From assembly GCF_022605725.1 (NCBI RefSeq), contig NC_065546.1, positions 40,544,227 to 40,608,226 on the forward strand: a DNA stretch of 64,000 bases, given 5' to 3'. Positions 1 to 11,479 of this stretch are shown here, in pieces. The DNA is from Anthonomus grandis grandis (Eukaryota; Arthropoda; Insecta; Coleoptera; Curculionidae). Every line of letters begins with the position of its first letter. Within the stretch, counting starts at the first letter, position 1. The notes under the pieces are model-generated. The model had not been told where the DNA came from. It did not search any database and worked only from the letters and a program-made list of their open reading frames with translations. Made by a program: the position numbers and the translations under genes.

Positions 1-420
1 AGTGTGCACTTCTACCTCTAAGACGGCACCGTTCTCACTTTATCAAACAGTTGTTTAATGTGCTCTTCCTAGGCTTGCCTAATTTTCGACTTCTTTACCA
101 TAACTCGGCCCTGGTTATCCTTAAAAACTTTAACGGTTGCCATTACTTTCTTTACCTTCTTGTGAAAATTAAAGTTATCAAATTTGGTTTTTGGTTCCAT
201 AAGAAAGAAGCGAATTTTCGTTAACAGCTGTTAGTAGTAAGTTGTGGCTGGTAAAGACTTGTTTTACCCTGACAAATGCTGTTGTGAGTTTTTTATTACG
301 CGTTCTGATCTTTATATAATGGTTCCAGTTATCAGTTATGTGTGCTAAAGTGTGTTTATTTGTTGACTTTTTCTAAAGGAGTATCGTTTACCAATAAAAT
401 ACCGTAGGTGCTTTGGTTTT

Positions 421-841
421 TACTAATTATCATTAATTTACTCGATCTTCATTTAGCAGGATTTTAGTATCAATATCTTGCAGGGATTCTCTGAAGATAT
501 ATTTCGAGTAAAAATTGAAAATTTTAGAAGATTGATCATACGCCTTCTTATAACTTACTAAACATCCCTTCATCGCTGGAACAACACTTAAATGAAAATA
601 GCATCTCTAGTCCTACAGTGCAACTTTTAAAGCCAGATTGGGTCTCTGATATCCGTTTCTCACATAGTTTAAATTTTTTACTGTGAATTATCTTTGGGGA
701 TATCTTTAGTAGATCGCCCGTCAAGCTTATTGTTCGAAACTCGCTATATTTCCTAGCCTTAAGCTTTTTGGAGAGGGTTACAAATTCAGATTTCAGCCAT
801 TCTGTGGAGATGACGCCCGTCTCATAGATCAAATTAAACAC
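421..841 (-). pseudogene. Reverse transcriptase fragment (copy 1)
   Basis: The frame contains a finger/palm-entry segment of a non-LTR RT: 'LIYETGVISTEWLKSEFVTL', then 'EFRTISL' (equivalent to the usual YRPISL block), then 'TQSGF' before the palm. Reading breaks after about 97 residues and the catalytic FADD/YADD region is absent, so this is a dead fragment. Its sister copy lies at 1360-1787. Confidence 0.75.
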
Positions 842-1359
842 TTTTATTAGTTACTCTAAATTCTTTTCTTCGATCAATTTAATTCAGCAAAAATTGAATC
901 GGAATCTAACGTCCTTTGATCTTTAGTATTTCTCAAAGCAGTGTGCACTTCTACCTCTAAGACGGCACCGTTCTCACTTTATCAAACAGTTGTTTAATGT
1001 GCTCTTCCTAGGCTTGCCTAATTTTCGACTTCTTTACCATAACTCGGCCCTGGTTATCCTTAAAAACTTTAACGGTTGCCATTACTTCCTTTACCTTCTT
1101 GTGAAAATTAAAATTATCAAATTTGGTTTTTGGTTCCATAAGAAAGAAGCGAATTTTCGTTAACAGCTGTTAGTAGTAAGTTGTGGCTGGTAAAGACTTG
1201 TTTTACCCTGACAAATGCTGTTGTGAGTTTTTTATTACGCGTTCTGATCTTTATATAATGGTTCCAGTTATCAGTTATGTGTGCTAAAGTGTGTTTATTT
1301 GTTGACTTTTTCTAAAGGAGTATCGTTTACCAATAAAATACCGTAGGTGCTTTGGTTTT

Positions 1360-1787
1360 TACTAATTATCATTAATTTACTCGATCTTCATTTAGCAGGA
1401 TTTTAGTATCAATATCTTGCAGGGATTCTCTGAAGATATATTTCGAGTAAAAATTAAAAATTTTAGAAGATAGTATTGATCATGCGCCTTCTTATAACTT
1501 ACTAAACATCTTTTCATCGCTGGAACAACACTTAAATTAAAATAGAGCATCTCTAGTTCTACAGTGGAACTTTTAAAGCCAGATTGGGTCTGTGATATCC
1601 GTTTCTCACATAGTTTAAATTTTTTACTGTGAATTATCTTTGGGGATATCTTTAGTAGATGGCCCGTCAAGCTTATTGTTCGAAACTCGCTATATTTCCT
1701 AGCCTTAAGCTTTTTGGAGAGGGTTACAAATTCAGATTTCAGCCATTCTGTGGAGATGACGCCCGTCTCATAGATCAAATTGAACAC
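1360..1787 (-). pseudogene. Reverse transcriptase fragment (copy 2)
   Basis: This is the duplicate of the RT fragment at 421-841, differing by a few substitutions and a small indel that extends the frame to 131 residues. It has the same 'EFRTISL' and 'TQSGFKS' motifs and again no catalytic aspartates. It arose by the 940 bp tandem duplication and not by a separate insertion, because its flanks are duplicated as well. Confidence 0.75.
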
Positions 1788-2089
1788 TTTTATTAGTTAC
1801 TCTAAATTCTTCTCTTCGATCATCTTAATTCAGCAAAAATTAAATCGGAATCTAACGTCCTTTGATCTTTAGTATTTCTCAAAGCAGTGTGCACTTCTAC
1901 CTCTAAGACGGCACCGTTCTCACTTTATCAAACAGTTGTTTAATGTGCTCTTTCTAGGCTTGCCTAATTTTCGACTTCTTTACCATAACTCGGCCCTGGT
2001 TACCCTTACAAACTTTAACTGTTGCCATTACTTCCTTTAACTTCTTGTGAAAATTAAAGTTATCAAATTTGGCTTGATATTCTTCGATT

Positions 2090-2665
2090 TCCATTATATT
2101 TTATTATAGTTTCTCTTTATCTGTTCTTATTTTCGCCCATATTTCTCTCTGTATGTTTATGATTTTAGCAAAAGTCCACTTCCTATTAAATTGTTTGTCG
2201 CTGTGTCTTTAGGTTTTCTGAAATCATATTTACCTACATATTTTTTCTTCAGCTTTTCGATTTTTCGATTTTGATTCTCATTCTTCCTATCGACGGGTAA
2301 TGATCTTATTATACGTCTGCTCCTAGCTAGGTTTTTATGTTTCTGATGCTCCTTCTTATTCTCTTTTTAATGAGGACGAAGTTTATTTGATTCCTAGTTC
2401 GCTGATCATTCTGTTTCGACGAGTACAATCTTCTAAGATGGTGTTAAAAGCATGTATTGGTTACTTTACTCAGAGTGTCACCACGTTGATTTGTCAATCA
2501 TCTGAAAAATCGCCTATCATGACATACATACCAAGCTGTGGCAAAGTTTTGATCATATCTGTTATTTGCTTATAGAACTGGTCGACATCTTCGTTACTGT
2601 AGTTTGTAGTACGAGCATACATTTGGAGAAGTTTGACATTTACAGGCATTAATTTGTAGAACAGT
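2090..2665 (-). pseudogene. Endonuclease (EEP) remnant of the same non-LTR element
   Basis: Reading the minus strand from about 2665 gives 'PVNVKLLQMYARTTNYS', then 'DVDQFYKQITDMIKTLPQ' and 'MYVMIGDFSDD', where GDF corresponds to the GDFN motif of apurinic-like endonucleases. A stop follows. Farther along, around 2300, a 'DHYPSIGRMRIK' segment corresponds to the SDH region near the end of the domain. A stretch starting near 2090 ('EEYQAKFDNFNF') then leads into the linker before the RT. The frame is broken several times. Confidence 0.7.
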
Positions 2666-2670
2666 TATCT

Positions 2671-4974
2671 ATGTTTGTGCAGTATAAAGCCTACAATACT
2701 GGAAAGTGTTGTTTAATGTTTCAACAGAATATATAATAATGTTTCAAAGTTGTTATTAACTCCTATACCATAGCCATCTCATCTCGCTAACGCCTAAAAT
2801 CTGCAGTTTAAGTCGTTTCATCTCTTGAGTTGTGTTTTGCAGGTTTTTCCAGTGTGTGCACATTCCATGTATCAAGTAAGATACCCTTTACTATATGTAC
2901 CACGCTTTCTTACAATTTACTAATAAATCAAAATATTTCCTCCTGAAGATGCAAATGAAAAGAAATGCAAACATCAGGTTATTATCTTATAAATTGATTT
3001 CCGGTAAATAACCTGATTAAGGCTACTGAAACGTTTTTAAACTTTTGCAAGAATAATTATAAAAAATATGAAAACAAAAAAAAATTATCAAGAGGTTGAA
3101 AGCTAATAAATACACAAACACTTTCGGGTTTTAAAATATTTCAAAAACATCCGGAGTTACAAGTTTTAACTTGACGTAATTTAAATAGTATACATAGTTT
3201 AAGCTTTATTTTAAGCTGAGCCCTCGCTTGTCTCTTCCACAAGTCTCCAGCGCGGATCCCTCAGGGCGGATTTTTGTCGGGAAAGCTCAACTTTTCGGTT
3301 AATTATAAACATAAAATGGGACTGAGGGAGTGAAAAGTTCCTAAAGATAATACACTTTTGAAACTAAATAGCTTCTGAATTATGTTTTATTTCGATCTAA
3401 AAAATGCAAATTATTTTTAAAGGGTATAGTTTCTGCAATCGCCATATTAAATATTGTTTTAAAAATAATCTAATATAATATAAATTGAGTTTACCAATTA
3501 CAATAAAAAACTGATGGATATATTTCCTGATTGCGCTCTGGCTCGTTTGCAACTAAATTTTAAATTTTAGTTACTTTCGTGATTAAATTATTTAGATCTC
3601 ATTAAATGACTTATTCAAAATCGAATTCGAAATTAGGCCATTTTCACAAATTTTTCAATCAAAATCAACATACAATTTTCCGGATAACCCCATTATATAG
3701 GGTGTCTACTATAAAAACCGCCAAACTTTAAGAAGTGATTATACAAGTCATTTACAACAAAAAAGTCGTTTTGGAAAAGCAGATTTGGTTTCTGTAGCAG
3801 TCTGCTTCAGAAACTTGATACATTAATATCTCAATTAAACACACGGTTTACTGATATGAGTGCAGTCTGTCAAACATTCGATTTTCTAATACCAACATTT
3901 TTATTACATGTTAATGAAGCAATTTTATTATAAAAGTGTTATATATTAACGAATTCCATTTATACTATTTATACGAATTCCAAAGATATAGTAAAATATT
4001 CAGATATAGTAGGCCCTAGCTTTTCACTTCAATTTGTTAATAGTTACCACCCACTTGTACCTGAATTATTCTTTACAATTCCTGTCACTTCAGCAAATTA
4101 AAAATAATAAAAAATTATTTAAGAAATAGTATGGGCCAAATTCGACTCAATTGAAAACAAAATCGCGTCAATTTTGAATTTATCCGAAGTTATTGATACT
4201 TTTGCGAAAACTAAATCTAGGAAAATATTATGATTATATAAGCTATTTAATCAGTTGGTAAGTTCGATCTTTACATAATAAACCCTCGAATCTTTTCTAT
4301 TTCGTTTTATTGCCCAATACTTACTCCAATTATTAAAATAATTGTAATTTATGTTGCTAGTGTTCACTATTTTTTTTTACCTGCCTTGCAATGCATTAAA
4401 AAAAGAGCTGATGATAAAGTAACTTAGCATTTTTAAATTATTTGTATATTTAATAATTTTACTTCATAAAACCTTACCAGTTTTGATAGCAGTGAGGCCC
4501 ATTTTTTTATTTGCCGCAGTGACCTAGCTACGTAATTTAAAACATAGTTTACCCGCTTAGTAGCTGACCCTTAGTAGTTACACGCTACTCAAGCTCAGAG
4601 AGCCCTTGAATCCTTACTAAAAAATCTTAATCGAACTCAACTTTTGATAATTTCTTCGGTTCTCAAACTAAATATGACAGGTGGCAACACGACTTTAATT
4701 ATGGCAACTCAATACATAACAACAATAAATTCTAAAGTCATCAATAGGGAATTTCCCTAAATTATTTCTGAGGGTTGACAGTGTTATCAATTTGACGGAT
4801 ATCAGTATGTACGTTTTATTATTTATCGATGTGCGTTTTTGTCATTTGCGATTGTGAACTCGAATCAATATTTTTTTTCGAGAATGATTAAACACTTAAT
4901 GTTGTATCAGGAGTAAGTAACCTTATGTCAATAAGTACCTGCTACTAGCAGTTATGTTTTTAAATTAACTAACA
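2671..4974. other. AT-rich stretch, no gene recognised
   Basis: Neither strand shows a long or family-like reading frame. A 'tatagggtgtctac' string near 3698 resembles the ACAGGGTG ends of mariner-like elements, but no partner end was found. A weak hammerhead-like motif near 2942-2979 is listed among the rejected items. Confidence 0.6.
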
Positions 4975-5180
4975 TAACTTAGGTGTTCTTGGACCCTAGT
5001 AGACACTCTTCATCCTGACTCTGCTACGTAAAACAACAGAATAATCTACACATTGTAGGCAACGTACACCAGACTTAGAGATAAGGTCTGTCTGATCTAA
5101 GTTCTTTTTTATGAAGAATGTTTTCTTTTTAATGTTCTCTTTTTATAGTAGGTTATTTGTTTTAAAAGCTATGATAACAA
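4975..5180 (-). pseudogene. Penelope-like GIY-YIG domain fragment
   Basis: The minus strand gives 'TDLISKSGVRCLQCVDYSVV', matching the segment 'SDPLSKSGVYCLNCRDYPAV' of the better preserved PLE at 7311-8017. This is the cysteine-bearing start of the GIY-YIG endonuclease of Penelope-like elements. The rest of the domain is scrambled. It is a short, old fragment. Confidence 0.55.
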
Positions 5181-5379
5181 AACGACAGTATTACACTTTG
5201 GAGGAAAAATTATAAGGTATGAGAGTTTGTATCAGTTATAAATGAATGTAAAATTTATATAAAAGTTTACATAAATCGCCTAAAGGAAAACTATTACTTA
5301 TAATAATAATCTCTTTATTTTAATGCTGTATATGAAATTAAATAATATCAATAAAAACATTAATTAGGATTAAATACAA

Positions 5380-6860
5380 TAGTCGCTTAAAGAATAACTT
5401 CCCAGCTTCATTAACAGATGTTTAATTGCATCCTTAAAGCATCCTATTTTCAACAATCCTTTTTTTCTGCTTTGTTAGTTAGGTTAAATAATTTTATACT
5501 TGCATAGTTATTATTATGCAAGCTAGCAATCTATAGAGTTCTTAGGGATGTCCTCTTCTCATTCATGTATTTTCGAAACTTACTAAGAGAACAAATAGAA
5601 TTTAATTTCTTTAATAGCTGATTTATGTGGTGTGACCCGTCAAGGTGTTCATTGATGTGTAAACCTAACATCTTGACATTTTCGCTTTTAACTAAATTGG
5701 TATTACCACATTCTATTCGCAAAGGCTTTTATATGTTACATTTTGTATGTACTATTAAAATATTTTGTTCTTTGTTTAAAATTAACATATTTGTATTAAA
5801 CCAGTATGGGATTATGTCAAAGAATTTACTTGCTTAATTCTTTTATTGATTTACCAGTACTAATAATGTTAGTGACATCAAAAGATTTAACCTAATTTTA
5901 GTTAGGGGGACTTATTAGGCGATCAAGATTGTTCATTAATAAATTTTAAAAATTAATAATGAACAAAGATCAATAATAAATATTATGAACAATACCGGAC
6001 TAAGTATGATATCTTGTGCCATTCCTTTATCACTAAATAAATATTTATAATAACCTGTTTTCCCATCCTTTGACATTTTTACTATTTGTTTTCTGTTATT
6101 GATGTAGGACCCAAACCCCTCTATAACGCTAATTTTTATGCCATTTTTTCCAACCATTTTATTAACAGGTCCATATTCAAACAATCGCACGCTTTGGTTA
6201 CATCTACAACATCATTCCAAGAGCAACTTCACCGATTTCAAAATATTCTACAATGTTTTTAATGAATGCAAATATAGCGGTTTGTGTGGATTCGCCTTTT
6301 AAGAAACTGTGTTGATTTTCACTAATCAGGTTACTAGAAGCAAGTAAAGAAATTTCAGTCTTGTGCTCATAGCTGCTTCGAAAATGTTTGAAAAGCCCTT
6401 AAATAGGCTTATGAGTCTATAACTATTATAATTATAATTAACACATTACAATATTACACATATTACAATTATACTATAACTGTTGAAACTATCAGAATCT
6501 CATTTTTTAAAGCACGGATTTATTTCGACAATTTTTAGATTTTCGGAAAATACTTCATATTTAAAAAAGTTGTTCATGACATTCAGGAGATGCTCGTTTA
6601 TTAATACTTATAGGAATTTCATCTATTCCACTGCTATTTTCATTTTTTTATTAATGTGCTATGCCGCTAATTTCCACTGGTGATGTAACAGAATTTAAAA
6701 TCACTGTTCTATAATTTTTTCCATTAAAGTGTTGTATGGAATGTTGGTTAGGGAGCATTACATCTGGAATAATAGAATTTAAAAATGTTATATACATATT
6801 CATTCCAATTTTTAATTCGGGTTTCATATTGCTTGGCACGTGCGTTAACTATATTAAAGA
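5380..6860 (-). pseudogene. Jockey/CR1-type reverse transcriptase fossil
   Basis: Several broken frames read in order down the minus strand: a linker piece (6839-6651); a palm entry near 6190-6300 ('GESTQTAIFAFIKNI', 'GEVALGM'); then 6190-5936 with 'FGSYINNRKQIVKM' and a decayed PQG-like 'GMAQDIILSPVLFIIFI'; then 5722-5531 with 'VKMLGLHINEHLDGSHHINQ', the post-palm segment. The FADD catalytic core is not readable. At least four interruptions separate the pieces. It has no endonuclease, so it is 5' truncated. Confidence 0.75.
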
Positions 6861-6913
6861 AAAAATGAAAATTCTAAGTCTCAGTCTCAAAATATCTTTT
6901 TATATGTATTAAT

Positions 6914-6955
6914 CAGGTAACATGTTTCGCTAATAAAGCATCATCAGACCTACAA
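6914..6955 (-). ncRNA. Hammerhead-ribozyme-like motif of PLE
   Basis: The minus strand contains CTGATGA, a short stem-loop (GCT TTATT AGC) and GAAAC, i.e. both invariant boxes of a hammerhead core with a closing stem II. It lies about 360 bp after the PLE stop codon. Hammerhead motifs are known in Penelope-like elements. Stems I and III and the cleavage site were not modelled, so activity is unknown. Confidence 0.5.
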
Positions 6956-7159
6956 TAAACAGAAAAACACACGTAACTACAATAAAACCTTACACTAAAA
7001 CAAAATCAAATATTAAAAATTAGTTAAAATTACCTTATAGCTAGATGACCTGCTAAGTACTGACAAATAAAATTTAAATATGAGAATACCCACATATTTT
7101 ATAATAAAAACAATAACACGGCACAAAAATTCAACAAAAAATATAAAAAGGAAAAAACG

Positions 7160-7240
7160 TGACAGGTGTAGTAGTATTTGAACCCACCCTCTAAAGTCGA
7201 TCTCGGTGAAACACCAGACCGTTAACCACACGGCCAGCCC
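7160..7240 (-). other. tRNA-like module in PLE 3' region
   Basis: The minus strand has a box A-like 'TGGCCGTGTGGTTAACGGT' near 7237 and a box B-like 'GGGTTCAAATACT' near 7186, spaced as in a tRNA gene or tRNA-derived SINE head. The acceptor ends do not pair convincingly, so I do not call a functional tRNA. A related module sits at the same relative place in the PLE near 50129-50202. Confidence 0.5.
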
Positions 7241-7310
7241 TGCTTATGAATATTAGAGTCAAAGGCATATATGCGTATCGTGAGCAGAAACAAGAGGTTA
7301 GATAAGATCA

Positions 7311-8017
7311 TTAAAGAAGTCCTGGCTCAAAGGTGAAAACATCATTAACGCATGTCAAAATTGGACTCTTTTTGGCTTTGGTGATTTCCATTTTCTCCGA
7401 GAGATCCAACTTTTTACCCTTAGGGCACTCGTGAACAATAGAAACATTTTCAGGGACGGAAAAACTATGATCCGTTGATAATAAATGGTTAGCAAATGCT
7501 GACTTAGTTTCTGTGGTGTCGGTGTCCCTGAACTTATCAACGAGGCTTAGATGTTCCTGTATTCTTGTGGATACTCTCCTTCCTGATTGTCCCACATAAA
7601 CAGCAGGGTAATCCCTACAATTAAGACAATATACACCCGATTTAGATAGAGGGTCACTTTTATCCAGCGTTTTTACTAGGTTCTTTCTTAGCGAGTTAGT
7701 CGTTTTGAAAGCTATGGAAAAGTTGAAAGGTTTAAAAAATTTTGCAAGTTGTTAAGAAATGCCGCCGAAATAACTAAGGCATCTAAAATTATTATTGTTG
7801 GTGATGTTGTTCAGTGGGTAGACGATGTGATAGGACAGATTATATTTATTATAAAATTTGTAATATAATTTGTTCAAGCTGTGAAGTGAGAAATTATTGT
7901 TTACAGCAATTATTTTTATAATATTATGTTCTTTTTGAAAAGCGTCTTTGGACAGAGGTAATTTAAATAAATGGTAGAACATTGAATTAAAGGCTGCATA
8001 TTTGTGTTGATAAGGGG
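7311..8017 (-). pseudogene. Penelope-like RT thumb plus GIY-YIG endonuclease
   Basis: The upper part reads 'SPYQHKYAAFNSMFYHLFKL', then 'EHNIIKIIAVNNNFSLHSLN' and 'CLSYFGGIS', the typical PLE thumb. One in-frame TAA follows, then 'KFFKPFNFSIAFKTTNSLRK' and 'SKSGVYCLNCRDYPAVYVGQ', where the last part holds the GVY...YVG hallmark of GIY-YIG nucleases. The C-terminal half runs through 'RIQEHLSLVDKFRDTDTTET' to a natural stop after 'FEPGLL'. The only clear defect in this span is the TAA near 7755. The RT core upstream is missing. The nuclease would nick target DNA during retrotransposition (family knowledge). Confidence 0.8.
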
Positions 8018-9135
8018 AATTGGAAAAAAATCGATACGGGGGGGTATACCCGAAACACGAAATAACCCACATTTTGGAGGTTGATATCTTGGCTTCTACC
8101 GGTCCGATCTGGAAAATTCCAACGGTTTTGTCTTAGTTTCGTCTTTCTGAATCCAACGAGACCATCCGCAAGGTCGTAGCTCTGATAGTAGATGAGATAT
8201 CGCATTTTTGGAGCCCATTTTTGGCCTCAAAAACGAGGTTGAAAAATGACTTTTTTCCGAACTTTCAAAGTGCTGTCATTCAGTTAGTTCTGCTCGAATC
8301 TCGTTATAACCCGGTATTTTCGTAATGTAGCTGGTCTAAAGAAGACGCTGGTATAGTAAGTTCGATTTCGAAAAAAAAAATTTTGGTGAAAAAAATCGAT
8401 ACGGGGGGGTATACCCGAAAAACGAAAAAACTCAAACTTTGGAGGTCGATATCTCAGCTTCTACTAAACCGATCTGGAAACGAGGTCGAAAAATGACTTT
8501 TTTCCGAACTTTCAAAGTGCTGTCATTCAGTTAGTTCTGCTGGAATCTCGGTATAACCCGGTATTTTCGTAATGCAGGTGGTCAAAAGAAGACGCTGGTA
8601 TAGTTAGTTTGATTTCGAAAAAAAAGTTTTTGGTGAAAAAAATCGATACGGGGGGGTATACCCGAAAAACGAAAAAACTCAAACTTTGGAGGTCGATATC
8701 TCGGCTTCTACTAAACCGATCTGGAAACGAGGTCGAAAAATGACTTTTTCCGAATTTTCAAAGTGCTGTCATTCAGTTAGTTCTGCTGGAATCTCGGTAT
8801 AACCCGGTATTTTCGTAATGCAGGTGGTCAAAAGAAGACGCTGGTATAGTTAGTTTGATTTCGAAAAAAAAGTTTTTGGTGAAAAAAATCGATACGGGGG
8901 TATACCCGAAAAACGAAAAAAAACAAACTTTGGAGGTCGATATCTTGGCTTCTGTCGGTCCGATCTGGAAAATTCCAACAGCCTTGTCTTAGTTTCGTCT
9001 TTCTGAATCCAACGAGACCATCCGCAAGGTCGTATAGTAGGTGAGACATCGCATTTTTGGAGCCCATTTTTGGCCTCAAAAACGAAGTCGAAAAATGACT
9101 TTTAAGTGGTCTAAAGAAGACGCTGGTATAGTTAG
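8018..9135. repeat. Satellite-like tandem array, ~246 and ~365 bp units
   Basis: The string TCGATACGGGGG recurs at 8031, 8396, 8643 and 8889, giving spacings of 365, 247 and 246. The short units lack an internal ~117 bp block present in the first and last units ('TTCGTCTTTCTGAATCCAAC' region). All units share segments such as 'GTGCTGTCATTCAGTTAG' and 'AGAAGACGCTGGTATAG'. The array is richer in GC and CpG than its surroundings. Open frames inside it change with the unit type and look incidental. Confidence 0.9.
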
Positions 9136-11225
9136 TTTTTAATTAATGCTTGTGCTCGAAACTTAGGAGGTCATATTGAGGTTAGTTTGTAGTGTAGTTA
9201 TAATTTAATTTTAGGACAAGTTTAAACTTTTATGACTTAGTTTTAATACATAATTGTTATTATAAACACATACATAGTTAATAGACGATTTTATTGGCAT
9301 CGTTTTTTAAAGAATATAAAATATCTCAAAAAAAGTGAATTAGGTGTAAGACAATAAATAAGCAAACTTTATAAAAGAGACAAATACAGGGTGTTCCATT
9401 AAAAGAATTGACTGATTGCATATTTTATTTGAATAAAATGGTAAATTTATATTAGACAGTCTGTATAAAAAAAACTTCAGACTTTTACTGAGAGATAAAG
9501 CTAATACCGTAAACTAACTACATTAAAAATTTCATTTATCAAGATTGAACACAGTGGTTGCTATAAGAATTGTAATAAACCCCTTAAAACACTAAAATTA
9601 TCATAAAAATACGAATTACGTGGCAACGCCGTAATGAAATTTATGAATATTCCACTGCAGCATTCTGCTCTACATTCTACTGAAGTACATTAAAATGTTG
9701 AACTGCCATTGATTGATAAATTAATATTTCTAATTCTAGGTTTATACTTATTACTGTTTTTGCAAAATATTGCTGTGCCTCCATATCTCTCCCCTTCCCT
9801 GCAAAAGCTTGATACTAAATGAAAGTTATTTATCGCTATCGTTTTTATCTGTTCTTCTGACTTCTAATAGTCGTTAAGACACAAAACTCGTCACAATCCT
9901 CGTGTAACATGAACCTAGGATTTAAGCGGTCAATAGTATCCTAGAGATTAAACATTTTGATGGATTTTTCACTTCAGATGTGCCTTGGGTCTGGATTGTT
10001 TATGGAAAAACGGACTGGTTTAAAGAGTAGTTGATGTTACTTTGATACTGTGTAAGTCTTGGTTGGTAAACCGGATATTGAAAATCTCTGGCTGAATTTT
10101 GGCTATCTTTAGGTTATAATTTAGGTTTTAAACAGTTGCGACGTTTTAAAACTTTACTTGAACAGTCTTTTGTTTGCTGTTCTCCACATTTCTAGCACAT
10201 GCTGCTTACTTCTCCTTACATTTACTCACATGTCTAAATCTAGAGCCATTTTAAGAAACCATTTGGAAATATCAGGTGGTGCTTGAAGTAACTTGTTCTC
10301 TTTACTTGGATTCCTAAATAGATCCTTTTTCTGTTCTTTTATCATCCTCCTTTTTCGGATTTTTCATGGGTGTTTTCTGAGCTGAGTTTTCTCTTTAATT
10401 TGACTAATCTCAAAATAAGTTTTATTAGTTTGATATGTTTCACTCCTTCTTTTTACGAGTGCTTATAAAATGTCCGCATTACAAGGATTGAGTATTATTT
10501 GCATTTTCAAGGTGAAATTGTATCGATACATTTTCTTCTCTTATGCTTGACGTCTGTTGTCTGTCTGGTGGTATTGTTAATCACTTTCTGGGCTGCGATT
10601 TTCAGTTATTCGGGACAGAGCTTCCGATTTTTAAAAAATAAGTTACGAAAGATTTACGGTTTGTTTCTTGGGACTTTAAGGTTGTAAATATTTGATTGTG
10701 ATTGGGGAATCGACATTATTAGGAGGTGGTGGGTTTCAGTCTTTTGGTAGTAGCCGGTTTTCAGCTAGTCAATTTCTCAATGCTCCTCATTGATGTCCTC
10801 TAATTATTCTTATCACGGCTTCCTATACTAATGAAGAAAATAAGTATAGAACTCGAGGCTCTGTTTCTTAAAATATTTTGTTAGGGCGCGGTGGCTACGG
10901 GATGGTAAAAGCGTGTCCTAAGGGATGATTTCTCATGTGGGAAATTTTAATTTTATTTTGTATTGGGGTTTCAAAATACTTTTGAAGTTTTTTGTGTTTC
11001 TTACGTCAATTTATGGGATTTTAAAAGTTTTTGGAAGTCGATGGAATGAATAAGTAATGTCGGGCATATAAAGCGAGTCTTTAAAGGTTTTTAGATTTAC
11101 CTGACTGATTTTTTAAGGGCGAACAATTCCGTTTTTTGTATAAGGATTTGTTTTAGGGTTTTGAAGTTTTATGCATCATCTTTTCACGTCTGACATATCG
11201 ATGTCTAAAGTCTGCGATTGAGCTG
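9136..11225. other. AT-rich stretch, one mariner-like end, no gene
   Basis: Nothing coding was recognised. At about 9386 the string 'tacagggtgttccattaaaa' looks like the terminus of the ACAGGGTG-ended mariner-like group seen elsewhere in the window, but no transposase or second end follows. Confidence 0.5.
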
Positions 11226-11435
11226 ATATTGGCTTTTGGCAGAAGTTATCAGAGATTTGGGAATCTACATCTTTTATTTTGTGGTGAATGGCTATATTTT
11301 TTCGTTTGTAAGATGCATTGAGAACTTTAAAGTTTTTGTATTTTTTTATATCAGATTGATTTTTGAGGAATTCGTTTTAAAGGGTAAATTCTTGGATGGT
11401 TTTGCGCTTCTGTTAAGCTTCTTAATCAGATAAGT
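11226..11435 (+). pseudogene. Possible RT C-terminal remnant
   Basis: The frame begins 'AEVIRDLGIYIFYFVVNGYI', which resembles the 'VRDLGV.xD..L.F..HI' segment that follows the palm in jockey-type RTs. Similarity is limited to this stretch and could be chance. It sits upstream of an RT palm remnant on the same strand (11480-12010), so it would come from a separate or rearranged copy. Confidence 0.25.
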
Positions 11436-11479
11436 CTGACAAGCTTATCGGCTATTTTATCAAACATTCAGCGCATGCC

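Larger units (their letters stand above)
1..2075. repeat. Tandem duplication, ~940 bp unit, about 2.2 copies
   Basis: The block starting AGTGTGCACTTCTACCTCTA recurs at 1, 940 and 1886 (spacings 939 and 946). The copies are nearly identical apart from scattered substitutions and small indels. The third copy stops matching near 2073, where the sequence passes into the upstream linker and endonuclease of the same element. The window begins at a unit boundary, so more copies may lie to the left. Confidence 0.95.
1..2670 (-). mobile_element. Decayed RTE/CFDP2-like non-LTR retrotransposon
   Basis: On the minus strand an endonuclease (EEP) remnant near 2090-2665 is followed by an RT remnant, the order expected for a non-LTR ORF2. 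The RT part is present twice because a ~940 bp block is tandemly duplicated. Stops and frameshifts occur throughout. The endonuclease resembles the proteins often annotated 'craniofacial development protein 2-like', which derive from RTE/BovB-type elements. That clade assignment is from family knowledge and was not tested. The element is truncated at the window edge. Confidence 0.75.
6900..8017 (-). mobile_element. Penelope-like element, 5'-truncated
   Basis: On the minus strand the order is RT thumb (8017-7760), GIY-YIG endonuclease (7700-7311), a tRNA-like segment (7240-7160) and a hammerhead-like motif (6955-6914). The 5' side is cut off by the satellite array starting at 8018. The same downstream order occurs in the PLE at 49059-50440, which supports treating the non-coding modules as part of the element. 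Confidence 0.75.

Noticed and set aside
2942..2979. CTGAAGATGCAAATG...GCAAACATCAGG as another hammerhead-like PLE tail.
   Set aside because: The GAAAC box is missing, and no PLE coding sequence lies upstream on that strand.
7013..7231. 72-codon minus-strand frame.
   Set aside because: It covers the tRNA-like module and AT-rich tail of the PLE, with no protein similarity.
7160..7240. Functional tRNA gene.
   Set aside because: Box A and box B are present but the acceptor and anticodon arms do not fold convincingly, and it lies in a PLE 3' region.
7987..9079. Open frames within the satellite ('FRKTKLRQ...WNFPDRT').
   Set aside because: They exist only where the unit carries the extra block, run out through different frames, and look incidental to the repeat.
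10499..10687. 62-codon plus-strand frame rich in Leu/Phe.
   Set aside because: Hydrophobic AT-rich translation, no start context, no family similarity.
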